This document shows positions 26,864 to 34,945 of a stretch of 64,000 nt of DNA, piece after piece; the stretch's first letter is position 1; every line of letters begins with the position of its first letter. A model generated the notes under the pieces. It saw only the letters and a program-made list of their open reading frames with translations, did no database searches and was not told the DNA's origin. Both the position numbers and the translations under genes were made by a program. Source of the DNA: DASVFB01 sp963766345 (lineage in GTDB: Bacteria; Actinomycetota; Thermoleophilia; Gaiellales; Gaiellaceae); assembly GCA_963766345.1 (NCBI GenBank), contig CAVXZL010000015.1, positions 79,920-143,919 of the forward strand. The letters are read 5' to 3'.

Positions 26864-27474
26864 GCGAGCGCAACCGCCTGCGTGCGGCTGTGGACGTCGA
26901 GTTTGTTGAGGATGCGCTGGATGTGCGTGCCGACCGTCGCCGGGCTGATTGCGAGCTGCTGCGCGATCGTCCCCTGGTCGAGGCCGCGCGCGAGCAGGCG
27001 CAGCACCTCGTTCTCGCGCGTCGTCAGCCCACCGAACGCGGGCGGCGCCGGCGGCATGCGAGCCGGCGAGCCCCACGACTTCGCGACCAGCTTGCGCAGC
27101 CGCGCGATGAGCTCTTCCGCGTCGACCGGCTTGACGAGGTAGTCGTCGGCGCCGATCAAAAGACCGACGACCCGATCGGCGGCTTCGCGCCGGTCTCCGC
27201 TGACGAACACGATCGGCAACTCGTCGCCAAATCGTTGCCGCAAGTCACGGCAGATCTCGTAGCCGGTCGTGCCTGGGAGGATGACGTCGAGGATGACGGC
27301 TGCGGGTGCGAGTGCAACTGCGGCCTCGACAGCGTCGTCACCGCGCGCGAGGTGGTGCCCGACGAAACCCGCTCGGCGGAGGGCATCCATCACGAATTCC
27401 GCGTAGACGGGATCGCCGTCGACGACGAGAATGTTAGGCGCGGTAGCGCCCTGCGCTTGCTGAGTCTGATTCAC
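26833..27474 (-). CDS. NarL/LuxR-type response regulator
   Basis: A 213-residue regulator. The receiver has VVDGDP in place of the usual VVDDDP, so one of the two acidic Mg-binding residues is Gly, while the phospho-acceptor Asp (VILDVILPGTTG) and Lys (DDYLVKPVD) are kept. The C-terminal GerE domain is complete (LTTRENEVLRLLARGLDQ, SPATVGTHIQRILNKLDVHS). Loss of one metal ligand suggests altered or weak phosphorylation. No partner kinase is adjacent. A GATTGA-type palindrome lies 69 bp upstream. It overlaps the CapA-like gene end by 31 bases. Confidence 0.9.
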   Translation of the reverse strand: MNQTQQAQGATAPNILVVDGDPVYAEFVMDALRRAGFVGHHLARGDDAVEAAVALAPAAVILDVILPGTTGYEICRDLRQRFGDELPIVFVSGDRREAADRVVGLLIGADDYLVKPVDAEELIARLRKLVAKSWGSPARMPPAPPAFGGLTTRENEVLRLLARGLDQGTIAQQLAISPATVGTHIQRILNKLDVHSRTQAVALAYREKLVDQT

Positions 27475-27542
27475 GTTGTCCCTTCCGCCCGATGCTCCTC
27501 GCTTTTCGGCCGCGATTCGGTCTGCATTTTCTTCGAGTAGTT

Positions 27543-27558
27543 GACTGACAAATCAATC
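27543..27558. promoter_or_regulatory. palindrome copy 3, GATTGA-N4-TCAATC type
   Basis: GACTGA, four bases CAAA, TCAATC: one mismatch from the perfect palindrome found twice at 30144-30196. It lies upstream of the NarL-type regulator start (27474) and downstream of the BNR protein terminator. It could be an operator. Confidence 0.45.
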
Positions 27559-27566
27559 AGGGGGTG

Positions 27567-27594
27567 CTCAGGCCCCGCCGCAGCAGGGCCTGAG
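27567..27594 (-). terminator. intrinsic terminator hairpin of the BNR protein gene
   Basis: Perfect 9-bp stem (CTCAGGCCC paired with GGGCCTGAG) around a 10-base loop, 16 bases past the stop of the minus-strand 27610-30075 gene. Confidence 0.7.
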
Positions 27595-27609
27595 ATCGTG
27601 GCTCGGGAG

Positions 27610-30075
27610 TTACTTCTTCACCGAGCCAAGGGTGTAGTCGAACGGCGGTGTCGCATCGACGTCCGCGTACAGATCGGCCGCGTCGTCGTTCCGCCCGAAG
27701 GTGAATGCGGTGACGCTGTAGAGCTTCGAGTCGTCGATCGGGACGCCGAAGCCGGTGTTGACGCCGACGTCGATCGTGATCGTGTTGCCGATCACGCTCC
27801 CGGTCGCGGTCGTGTCTCCGCCGTACTGAAGGACCTTGCAGTCGTTCGGCAACGTGTCGATGCAAGAGGCGACGCCGGCTGAGAACTGCGGCAGCGCACC
27901 AGCCGTCTTCTGCATGGAGGCGTAGTAGACGTGGTACACGTCCTGCGGCTCGGCGGCCAGCGGCCCGAGCGCCTGGAAGCGCACGAGCCAGACAGGCGTC
28001 GTCTTGCCCGGAGGCGGCAGCAACTGCGACGCGTCCGCGACGGTCATCGTGAACCTGAGCGTCGTCGGCGTCGGGTTCGACACCTTGAGGCTCGTGAGGT
28101 CGAGTTGCGGGAGGTTCGGCCCGACCCCGGCCTGCGAGTAGTGCGGGTACTGCGCGTCGCCCTGGACGTCGGCGACCGGGTCGGCCGCGGGCTTGACGTC
28201 GATGTTCGTCGCCTTGACCGTCGATCCGCCGAGCTGGCGGGTCACGAACAGTCCCGCGCCGTCGAACTCGTTCGTCGTGTCGTTGTAGACGATGCGCAGG
28301 CCGCCGTCATGCGCGACCGAGAAGCCGAAGAAGTCCGCCATCTGCCGGTCGGCGGTCGGATTGGTCGTGCAGCCGATGCCGGAGTTGCAGATCGCGCCGA
28401 AGTGCATCGGCTTGGACGTGAACCGCGTCTGCAGGATCTGCGGCCGCGCGGTGTTCGCGGCCTTGACGAGCGCGGCGAAGCCGTACCACGGGTACGCGGT
28501 CGCCGCGCCGGGGTCGGCGAGCGAGCTCGGCATCCCGTCGGAGCCGCCGACCGCGGTGCGAGGCGTGCCGTACCAGGCGAGCGTGAGCAGTCCCGTGCTC
28601 CCCGCCTGCGCCCAGTCGAACTCGTTCGTCGCCGAGCCGCTCGAGTTCACGCGCACGGGCGCGGACCAGCTCTGGCCCTGATCCGTCGAGAACCCGTAGT
28701 AGAGGTTCGAGTTCGTCTTGTCGATCCAGGCGATGTAGACGTTCCCGGCGCTGTCGGTCGCGAGCGACGGGAAGAGGTTGAGCACCGAGCCGCCGCCGGG
28801 AGTGCGTGGCCCGTTGAAGTTCGCGTACTGGATCCCCGTGCGCTGACCGACGCCCACGTGGCCCACGGTCACGCGGATGTGATTGCCCTCGTTGCAGGCG
28901 TAGTAGAGGTTGCGCGTGACGGGATCGAAGCGGATCTGTGCGCAGATGGCGTCGGCCGCGAGCGGCCCGAGCGCGCTCGGGTTCGACGACGAGTTCTGCC
29001 ACACGAGGCCGCCGACGGGATCGTTTGCGCCCGTCGACCCGGGCGACGAGTAGATGAATGTGCCGACCGAGGTCTGGTGGAACGCGAGGAAGACCGTGTT
29101 GTCGACTGCGGAGGACGTCGGCCCGTTGTCGACCGCGTACCACTGCCGGTCGACCGCGGTGTTCTGGACCGCGGCCGCGTTCTTCGTCCACGTCATGCCG
29201 TTGTCGTGCGACACGGACGTGCCGAGGTTGGCGAGCGCCTCGAGGTCGGTGAAGTAGACGTTGCCGTGGTCGTCGGTCGCGATGTCGGTGTCGCCGCCGC
29301 CCGGCGGCAGGTCGGGCCGCAGGCCGGTGTCGGCGACGAGGTGGAACTCCTGCCCGTCGTTCGTCGAGCGGTGGATGAACGAGTTCTGGTTGTGCGTCCC
29401 CCACGGGCCCGACTCCCAGAACGTGCCGTCGGAGTCGATCAGGTCGAGCGGCTCGCCCTCGGTGCGCTGCGGGTCGACGACCGTCGCCGAGGAGAACTTC
29501 GCGTTCCACGTGCCGTAGCTCGGCGTCGGGATGACCGTCACCGGGTTCGTCGTGGATCCCGGCGGCGCGTAGGGATTCTCCGTCGACGCGTCGACGTCCG
29601 TGAAGACACCGTCGTACGGGTACGGGCCGCCGGCAGGTACGAACGGTGTCGCGGGGTTGCCGGACTTGCAGACCTCGACGGTGTACGTGCCGCCGGCCGT
29701 GTCATCGACGGAATACGTGAACGTCTCCTGGCCGACGCCGGTGTCCTCGTTGTGGACGATCTGGCCGCCGTACCAGAGATTGACCATCAGGTCGTTCGTC
29801 GGCGTCGCGGCCGTGACCGTGACGTTGACCGTCGAAGCGGGATGGACGGTGAAGTCCGTCGTACCGCAGCCCGCGTCGGTGACCTCGCCGCCGAACTCCT
29901 GCGACGACGGGTCCGTGAGCGACGTCAGCGTTGCGTGGGGATGCGCGAGCGCCGCCTTCGTGGCGCTCGACGAGGTCGGCCGCAACGCGTAACCGAGGAC
30001 CGTCGCCACGATCACGGCGATGCAGAGTGCGTAAAGGCGTACGTGCTTGCGCCTCGAGAAAAGCCTCGTTCTCAC
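27610..30075 (-). CDS. large secreted BNR/sialidase-like repeat protein
   Basis: An 821-residue exported protein. The first 35 residues are a signal or anchor (YALCIAVIVATVLGYALRP), followed by a pre-peptidase C-terminal-like beta domain (FTVHPASTVNVTVTAATP). From about 180 to 600 come repeated propeller blades with Asp-box motifs (STNDGQEF, SHDNGMTW, STDQGQSWSAP) as in sialidase/BNR-repeat proteins, with VYFTDLEAL and VYIAWIDKTNSN segments. The C-terminal 190 residues are another beta domain. Asp-boxes are structural, so glycosidase activity cannot be assumed. Two GATTGA palindromes lie upstream and a terminator downstream; it is a single-gene unit. Confidence 0.85.
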   Translation of the reverse strand: MRTRLFSRRKHVRLYALCIAVIVATVLGYALRPTSSSATKAALAHPHATLTSLTDPSSQEFGGEVTDAGCGTTDFTVHPASTVNVTVTAATPTNDLMVNLWYGGQIVHNEDTGVGQETFTYSVDDTAGGTYTVEVCKSGNPATPFVPAGGPYPYDGVFTDVDASTENPYAPPGSTTNPVTVIPTPSYGTWNAKFSSATVVDPQRTEGEPLDLIDSDGTFWESGPWGTHNQNSFIHRSTNDGQEFHLVADTGLRPDLPPGGGDTDIATDDHGNVYFTDLEALANLGTSVSHDNGMTWTKNAAAVQNTAVDRQWYAVDNGPTSSAVDNTVFLAFHQTSVGTFIYSSPGSTGANDPVGGLVWQNSSSNPSALGPLAADAICAQIRFDPVTRNLYYACNEGNHIRVTVGHVGVGQRTGIQYANFNGPRTPGGGSVLNLFPSLATDSAGNVYIAWIDKTNSNLYYGFSTDQGQSWSAPVRVNSSGSATNEFDWAQAGSTGLLTLAWYGTPRTAVGGSDGMPSSLADPGAATAYPWYGFAALVKAANTARPQILQTRFTSKPMHFGAICNSGIGCTTNPTADRQMADFFGFSVAHDGGLRIVYNDTTNEFDGAGLFVTRQLGGSTVKATNIDVKPAADPVADVQGDAQYPHYSQAGVGPNLPQLDLTSLKVSNPTPTTLRFTMTVADASQLLPPPGKTTPVWLVRFQALGPLAAEPQDVYHVYYASMQKTAGALPQFSAGVASCIDTLPNDCKVLQYGGDTTATGSVIGNTITIDVGVNTGFGVPIDDSKLYSVTAFTFGRNDDAADLYADVDATPPFDYTLGSVKK

Positions 30076-30143
30076 CTGTCTCCCCCTTGGGTGGTGGTAA
30101 GTCGTTATGCGGTGGTTATGTACGCCTGAACGACGTTCGCAAA

Positions 30144-30196
30144 CCCGATTGATTTGTCAATCGGGAAAACGCCCGACCGATTGATTCGTCAATCGG
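30144..30196. promoter_or_regulatory. paired palindromes GATTGA-N4-TCAATC, candidate operator
   Basis: Two perfect inverted repeats: 30144-30165 with 9-base arms (CCCGATTGA, TCAATCGGG, centre TTTG) and 30177-30196 with 8-base arms (CCGATTGA, TCAATCGG, centre TTCG). Centres are 32 bp apart, about three helical turns. They sit 69-121 bp upstream of the BNR protein start; the second covers the stop of the kinase gene. They may bind a dimeric repressor, or act as hairpins ending the kinase transcript. Confidence 0.55.
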
Positions 30197-31547
30197 GAGG
30201 CGTCGGCGAGCCGTTCGCGGAAGGAAGCCTGAACCGCATCCGCGTTCCACCGCCTTCGGGGGCTTCGACGGCGATCGTGCCGCCGTGCGTGTCCGCGACC
30301 TGCCGCACGATCGCAAGGCCGAGGCCCGACCCGGGCATGCTGCGCGCGGACGGCGCGCGGTAGAAGCGGTCGAAGATGAAGGGGACGTCTTCGTCCGAGA
30401 TTCCGGGCCCGCGGTCGCGGACGGCGAGCTCGCCGTCGTGGACGACGACGTCGACCTGGCCGCCGGGCGGGCTCCACTTCGCGGCGTTGTCGAGCAGGTT
30501 CGAGACCGCGCGCTCGATCGTGGCGGGCACACCGCGCACGAGCGACTCGTCGAGCTGCGGGTTGAAGGTGACGCCGGGGCGGTTGCGCCGCGTCCGCTCG
30601 ATCGCCTCCGCCGCGACGAGGTCGAGCCGCACGTCCTCGGGCTCCTGCGGACCCTCGTCACCGCGGGCGAGCTCCACAAGCTCCGCGACGAGCGCGGACA
30701 TCTCGATCAGCTGCTCCCCGACGTCGCGCAGCAGCTGCTCGCGCTCCTGCGGCGGCAGTGCGTTCTCCCTCGTGAGCACTTCGATGTTCGTCCGCAGGCT
30801 GGTCAGTGGCGTGCGCAGCTCGTGCGACGCATCCGAAACGAGCTGGCGTTGAGCAAGCGCGGAATCCTCGAGCGCCGCGAGCATCGTGTTGAACGTCAAC
30901 GCGAGACGCGAGAGCTCGTCGCGGCCGTGCACGTCGATGCGGCGCGAGAGATCGCGCGTCTCGCTCACCTCCTCGGCGGTTTGCGTCAACCTGCGCACGG
31001 GCGCGAGCGCGGCACGCGCCACGAGCAGGCCCAGGCCCGCTGCAACGGCGATGCCCGTGCCCGCGATCAGCAAAAGGAAGAGCTTGATGCGGTCGAGCGT
31101 CTTGTCGGTATCGCTGATCGAGCGCGCAACCTGCAACGCGAAGCCGTTGCCGCCCACCGTGAGAACGCGGAGCTTCACGCCTGCCAGCGTCTTGTTCGTG
31201 AAGTACTCGCCACCGCCGCCGCCGCGGGCGAGCGCAAGAACCTCCTTGCCGACGGGCAGTGCGGCCCGCTCGCCGAACGGGCGGACTGTCTTCCCGTCCG
31301 AGAAGACTGCCTGGACGTAGCTCGACAGCTCGAAGCTGGGACGCCCGGTGTCGAGGTACGGGCCGAACGGCCCCTGCTCGACGTGTAGGGGGCCGCGTGA
31401 GATACCCGCCGCCTCGGTGGTGAGCGCCTGGTCGACCTGGCCGTAGAGCTCGTCGCGAACGACGAACCAGACGACGAACGACGCGGCGACGACCGCGAGC
31501 GCGACGGCCGCCGCGGCCACGAGTGCCAGCCTCGTCCGGAAGCTCAT
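30189..31547 (-). CDS. two-component sensor histidine kinase (MprB-like)
   Basis: A 452-residue kinase. Helix one (about 8-30), an extracytoplasmic sensor domain of about 125 residues, helix two (156-178), HAMP, H-box SDASHELRTPLTSL with His242, N-box NLLDNAAKWSPPGG, G1 RDRGPGISDEDVPFIFDRFYR and G2 GSGLGLAIVRQV. It is the general layout of MprB/CpxA-like envelope-stress sensors. It overlaps the regulator stop by ATGA and lies divergent to HtrA, a common target of such systems. This pairing supports a role in monitoring envelope damage, though the signal is not known. Confidence 0.93.
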   Translation of the reverse strand: MSFRTRLALVAAAAVALAVVAASFVVWFVVRDELYGQVDQALTTEAAGISRGPLHVEQGPFGPYLDTGRPSFELSSYVQAVFSDGKTVRPFGERAALPVGKEVLALARGGGGGEYFTNKTLAGVKLRVLTVGGNGFALQVARSISDTDKTLDRIKLFLLLIAGTGIAVAAGLGLLVARAALAPVRRLTQTAEEVSETRDLSRRIDVHGRDELSRLALTFNTMLAALEDSALAQRQLVSDASHELRTPLTSLRTNIEVLTRENALPPQEREQLLRDVGEQLIEMSALVAELVELARGDEGPQEPEDVRLDLVAAEAIERTRRNRPGVTFNPQLDESLVRGVPATIERAVSNLLDNAAKWSPPGGQVDVVVHDGELAVRDRGPGISDEDVPFIFDRFYRAPSARSMPGSGLGLAIVRQVADTHGGTIAVEAPEGGGTRMRFRLPSANGSPTPPD

Positions 31548-32221
31548 TGCTCGCGCAGCGCGTAGCCGACGCCGCGAATCGTCTGGATCAACCGCGGCTT
31601 GCCGCCCGCCTCCGTCTTGCGCCTCAGGTAGCCGATGTACACGTCGAGCGAGTTGGAGCCGAAGCCGAAGTCGTAGCCCCAGACGCGCTCGAAGATGATG
31701 GAGCGCGTGAGCACCTGGCGCGGGTTGAGCATGAACAGCTCGAGCAGCGCGAACTCGGTGCGCGTCAGCTCGATCGGGTCGCCTTCGCGCCGGACCTCGC
31801 GCGTCGCCGGGTCGAGCTCGAGGTCGCCGAAGTGGAGGACGTCCACGGCCTCGTCCGCGGACCGGCGGAGGAGCGCGCGGACGCGCGCGAGCAGCTCGGC
31901 GAGCGCGAACGGCTTCACCACGTAGTCGTCGGCGCCCGCATCGAGGCCGGCGACGCGGTCTGCGACCTCGTCGCGCGCCGTCAGCATCAGCACCGGCAGC
32001 CGGCTGCCGCCCCGCCGAATCCGCCGGCAGACCTCAAGGCCGTCCACGTTCGGCATCAACACGTCGAGGACGACGAGGTCGACGCCCACCCCGTCGGTCT
32101 CGAGCCGCTCCAGCGCCTCGGCCCCGTCCGCCGCGAGCTCGACCTCGTAGCCCTCGAGCCGGAGCGCGCGTCCCAGCGACTCGCGGACAGCCGCGTCGTC
32201 GTCGACCACAAAGACCTTCAT
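31544..32221 (-). CDS. OmpR-family response regulator (MprA-like)
   Basis: A 225-residue regulator. The receiver shows VVDDDAAVRESL, Asp53 in VVLDVLMPNVDG, Thr in MLTARDE and Lys in VVKPFALAEL; the winged helix has LTRTEFALLELFMLNPRQVLT, SNSLDVYIGYLRRK and TIRGVGYAL. ATG 32221 is taken because MKVFVVDDD is a standard start. It is transcribed away from HtrA, with 95 bp between them holding an 11-bp phased repeat box that this protein probably binds. Together with the kinase it resembles the MprAB-HtrA/PepD arrangement of mycobacteria. Confidence 0.93.
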   Translation of the reverse strand: MKVFVVDDDAAVRESLGRALRLEGYEVELAADGAEALERLETDGVGVDLVVLDVLMPNVDGLEVCRRIRRGGSRLPVLMLTARDEVADRVAGLDAGADDYVVKPFALAELLARVRALLRRSADEAVDVLHFGDLELDPATREVRREGDPIELTRTEFALLELFMLNPRQVLTRSIIFERVWGYDFGFGSNSLDVYIGYLRRKTEAGGKPRLIQTIRGVGYALREQ

Positions 32222-32253
32222 GCGTCGTATTGTGGCCCGAGTCTGTGAAAGGA

Positions 32254-32313
32254 CGTTAAGAGGCTCCACACGGAAGTCTTAGGCGACGCTTAGAGCGGGC
32301 ATGCTCTACTAAT
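32254..32313 (+). promoter_or_regulatory. 11-bp phased repeat box and likely -10 of htrA
   Basis: Four 11-bp units (32254-32297) carry TTAAG, none, CTTAG and CTTAG at the same offset; the last unit, core CGCTTAGA, differs little from the CGTTTAGC units before the subtilase. A TACTAAT at 32307-32313 could be the -10, placing transcription start close to the GTG at 32317, that is, a nearly leaderless message. Confidence 0.5.
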
Positions 32314-32316
32314 CCC

Positions 32317-33384
32317 GTGAGGTCGCCCAGGATCGTCGCCGTCACCGCGCTCGCCGCGCTCGTCGGAGCAGCCGCGGGCGCAGGCGCGTACGCCGTCTTC
32401 AACTCGGACTCCGGCACGACGGTCGTGCGCCAGGTGCACGTGACGCAGTCCGTGCAGGCGTCGAACATCAAGCCGGGGACGCTGCTCAGCATCGGCAGCA
32501 TCTACAAGCTCGCGAACCGCGGCGTCGTGAAGATCTCGGTGACGTCGGGCGGCGCGAGCCCGTTCGAGCAAGGGACGCAGCAGGCTCAGGGGTCGGGCTT
32601 CGTATCCGACACCGCGGGTCACGTGATCACGAACCAGCACGTGATCGACGGCGCGCAGTCGATCAAGGTGACCTTCTGGAACGGCAAGACGTACACGGCG
32701 AAGCTGCTCGGCAGCGACGCGTCGACGGACACCGCGGTCATCAAGGTCGACGCGCCGTCCTCGGTGTTCCATCCGCTCGCGCTCGGGGACTCGAGCACGG
32801 TGCAGGTCGGCGACGGCGTCGTGGCGATCGGCAGCCCGTTCGGCCTCGAGGAGACCGTGACATCGGGGATCGTCAGCGCGCTGCACCGGCAGATGACGTC
32901 GCCGAACAACTTCACGATCGACGACTCGATTCAGACCGACGCGGCGATCAATCACGGCAACTCCGGCGGCCCGCTCCTCAACATGCAGGGCAAGGTCATC
33001 GGGATCAACGCACAGATCGAGAGCGATTCGGGCGGCAGCGACGGTGTCGGCTTCGCCGTCCCGTCCAACACGGTGCGTCAGATCGCGAACCGGCTCATCT
33101 CCACCGGCAAGGCCGACCACGCGTACCTCGGCGTCCAACTTGCGGCCGCTTCGAACGGCGCGAAGGTGACGGACGTCGTCGCGGGCAAGGCGGCGGCGAA
33201 GGGCGGGGTTCACGTCGGCGACGTGATCACGAACTTCGCCGGGAAGGACGTCCACTCGGTCGACGCGCTGCGCTTCGCCGTCGACGCGAAGCACCCGGGC
33301 GACGTGGTGCCCCTGATCGTCCTCCGCGACGGTCAGTCGCGGACGATCAGCGTGACGCTGTCGACGCGGCCGAACAACCCTTAG
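32317..33384 (+). CDS. htrA: HtrA/DegP-like serine protease with PDZ domain
   Basis: A 355-residue membrane-anchored or exported protease. An N-terminal helix (VAVTALAALVGAAAGAGAYAV) is followed by a trypsin-like domain with His108 (TNQHVID), Asp138 (STDTAVIK) and Ser216 (GNSGGPLL), and a PDZ domain from about 260 (AYLGVQLAAAS, GGVHVGDVITNFAGKDVHS). Such proteases remove or refold damaged envelope proteins and are usually induced by a two-component system, here the divergent one. The GTG start lies 19 bases after the phased repeat box. It ends 10 bases from the convergent fahA. Confidence 0.93.
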   Translation: MRSPRIVAVTALAALVGAAAGAGAYAVFNSDSGTTVVRQVHVTQSVQASNIKPGTLLSIGSIYKLANRGVVKISVTSGGASPFEQGTQQAQGSGFVSDTAGHVITNQHVIDGAQSIKVTFWNGKTYTAKLLGSDASTDTAVIKVDAPSSVFHPLALGDSSTVQVGDGVVAIGSPFGLEETVTSGIVSALHRQMTSPNNFTIDDSIQTDAAINHGNSGGPLLNMQGKVIGINAQIESDSGGSDGVGFAVPSNTVRQIANRLISTGKADHAYLGVQLAAASNGAKVTDVVAGKAAAKGGVHVGDVITNFAGKDVHSVDALRFAVDAKHPGDVVPLIVLRDGQSRTISVTLSTRPNNP

Positions 33385-33394
33385 AACTCGTTTC

Positions 33395-34357
33395 TTAGCG
33401 CTGCGCGACGATCCGGCCGCGCACCTCGCCGAGCGGCGCGCCTCTCAGCACGACCTCGTCGCCGTCCTGGAGAAACGGCCCCTCGTTCCACGTGAGCTCG
33501 ATGAGGCTGCCGCGCTCGCCCTCCCCGGGGCCGGAGATCGTCCCCGTCGCGAGCAGGTCGCCGGCCCGCAGGCTCGCGCCGTTCGACGTCAGGTGCGCGA
33601 TCTGCTGCGCGACGTTCCAGTAGAGGTGCCGCGCATTCGTCCGTGAGACGACCTCGCCGTTCAGCTCGACTTCGAGCGGGACGTCGAATGCGAAGTTGTC
33701 GATGCGCAGGTGCTCGAGCGGCTCGGGCTCCTGCTCGACGCCCGGCACGCGTGTGAGCTCGTCGAACGTCGTGACCCACGGCGAGATCGACGTCGCGAAC
33801 GACTTGCCGAGGAATGGGCCGAGCGGGACGTACTCGAACGCCTGGATGTCGCGTGCGCTCCAGTCGTTCACGAGCACCGCGCCGAAGACGTGCTCGAGCG
33901 CGCGCTCGACGGGCACCGGCTCGCCGAGCGTCGAAGGCTTGCCGATCACGAAGCCGAGCTCGAGCTCGATGTCGAGCTTCTGCGAGGGACCGAAGTCGCC
34001 GGCGCGGCGCTGGCCGTGCGGACGCCGGATGTCGGTGCCGCTCACGACGATCGCGCCGGAACGGCCGTGGTAGCCGATCGGCAGGTGCCGCCAGTTCGGC
34101 GTGAGCGGCTCCTGATCCGGCCGGAACATGCGCCCCATGTTCGTCGCGTGCTCGAGCGAGGAGTAGAAGTCGACGTAGTCAGCGACCGGGAACGGCAGCT
34201 GCCATTGCACCTCCGAGACGGGTATCTCCGGGCCGTCTCCCAGGGACAGTCCCTGGGACAGGACCGAAACGCCCGGGCCTAGATCGACCAGGACCTCGCT
34301 CTCGACCCGGCCGACATGCGGCTCGCCGCCGCCGACGGTGAAGACGCCGAGCTTCAC
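33395..34357 (-). CDS. fahA: fumarylacetoacetase
   Basis: A 320-residue enzyme splitting fumarylacetoacetate to fumarate and acetoacetate, last step of tyrosine and homogentisate breakdown. Strong signatures: LPIGYHGRSGAIVVSGTDIR, GDFGPSQKLDIELELGFVIG, VNDWSARDIQAFEYVPLGPF, GKSFATSISPWV and LLATGTISGPGEGERGS, matching true FAH rather than generic FAH-fold proteins. It lacks much of the N-terminal SH3-like domain seen in 420-residue homologues. The GTG at 34357 overlaps the stop of the upstream unknown gene (GTGA), placing it in the hgmA operon. Confidence 0.92.
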   Translation of the reverse strand: MKLGVFTVGGGEPHVGRVESEVLVDLGPGVSVLSQGLSLGDGPEIPVSEVQWQLPFPVADYVDFYSSLEHATNMGRMFRPDQEPLTPNWRHLPIGYHGRSGAIVVSGTDIRRPHGQRRAGDFGPSQKLDIELELGFVIGKPSTLGEPVPVERALEHVFGAVLVNDWSARDIQAFEYVPLGPFLGKSFATSISPWVTTFDELTRVPGVEQEPEPLEHLRIDNFAFDVPLEVELNGEVVSRTNARHLYWNVAQQIAHLTSNGASLRAGDLLATGTISGPGEGERGSLIELTWNEGPFLQDGDEVVLRGAPLGEVRGRIVAQR

Positions 34358-34896
34358 AGGATCCCGAGCGCGCGGAGCTCGCCGACCGGCTCCTCGAACG
34401 AGCACGAGCCGATCGACGCGAACAGCTCACGCCGCACGCGCCAGCAAGCTTCTGCGTTAGCGACACGACCGTTCGCGCGAAAGGACTCGGAGTCGAGCTC
34501 GATGTCACGCGTCCTGAGCATCTCCTCCTCGTCGCCGAAGACGCACGCCGCAAGCAGGTTCAGGAAGCCGTGCTCGCCGTTCGTCGGCAACGCGTGATGC
34601 AACCCGGCGGTCGCCTTGAACCGCGTGCCCGCGTCACGGCAGCGGCGGACGAATGCCCCGATCTCTTCCGCGGTCGGAATGCGCGCTCCACCGCAACGGA
34701 GCTTCGTCTCCCCTTCGCGATAGATCACGTCGCCCTGGCGCTCCTCCGAGCCGTCAACGACTGCGAGCGGATCGACATCGACGTACGTTCCCGCCCGGAC
34801 GACGAAGCAGTTGACGAGCCACGCGTCGTCGGAGGCGCGGATCCGATGCCACTCCGCCCGCGCCTCCTCTAGCGGCAACTCGGCGGGCGGGAACAT
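34354..34896 (-). CDS. conserved protein of unknown function in the homogentisate operon
   Basis: At least 180 residues, start uncertain. I recognise no named family. It contains FPPAELPLEEARAEW at the start, FKATAGLHHALP, HGFLNLLAACVFGDEE and three cysteines. Upstream in the same frame the codons read LLAGFWDYAGM, and the full DYAGxFPPA block looks like a genuine N-terminus, so translation may begin from a rare codon near 34944 (CTG) or an undetected change removed the start. TAGLHHALP and the histidines suggest an aldolase or metal-binding barrel, but this is a guess. It sits between hgmA and fahA, overlapping fahA. Confidence 0.75.
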   Translation of the reverse strand: MFPPAELPLEEARAEWHRIRASDDAWLVNCFVVRAGTYVDVDPLAVVDGSEERQGDVIYREGETKLRCGGARIPTAEEIGAFVRRCRDAGTRFKATAGLHHALPTNGEHGFLNLLAACVFGDEEEMLRTRDIELDSESFRANGRVANAEACWRVRRELFASIGSCSFEEPVGELRALGIL

Positions 34897-34945
34897 GCCG
34901 GCGTAGTCCCAAAACCCTGCGAGGAGGGTGCGGCGCGCGTCCAGC

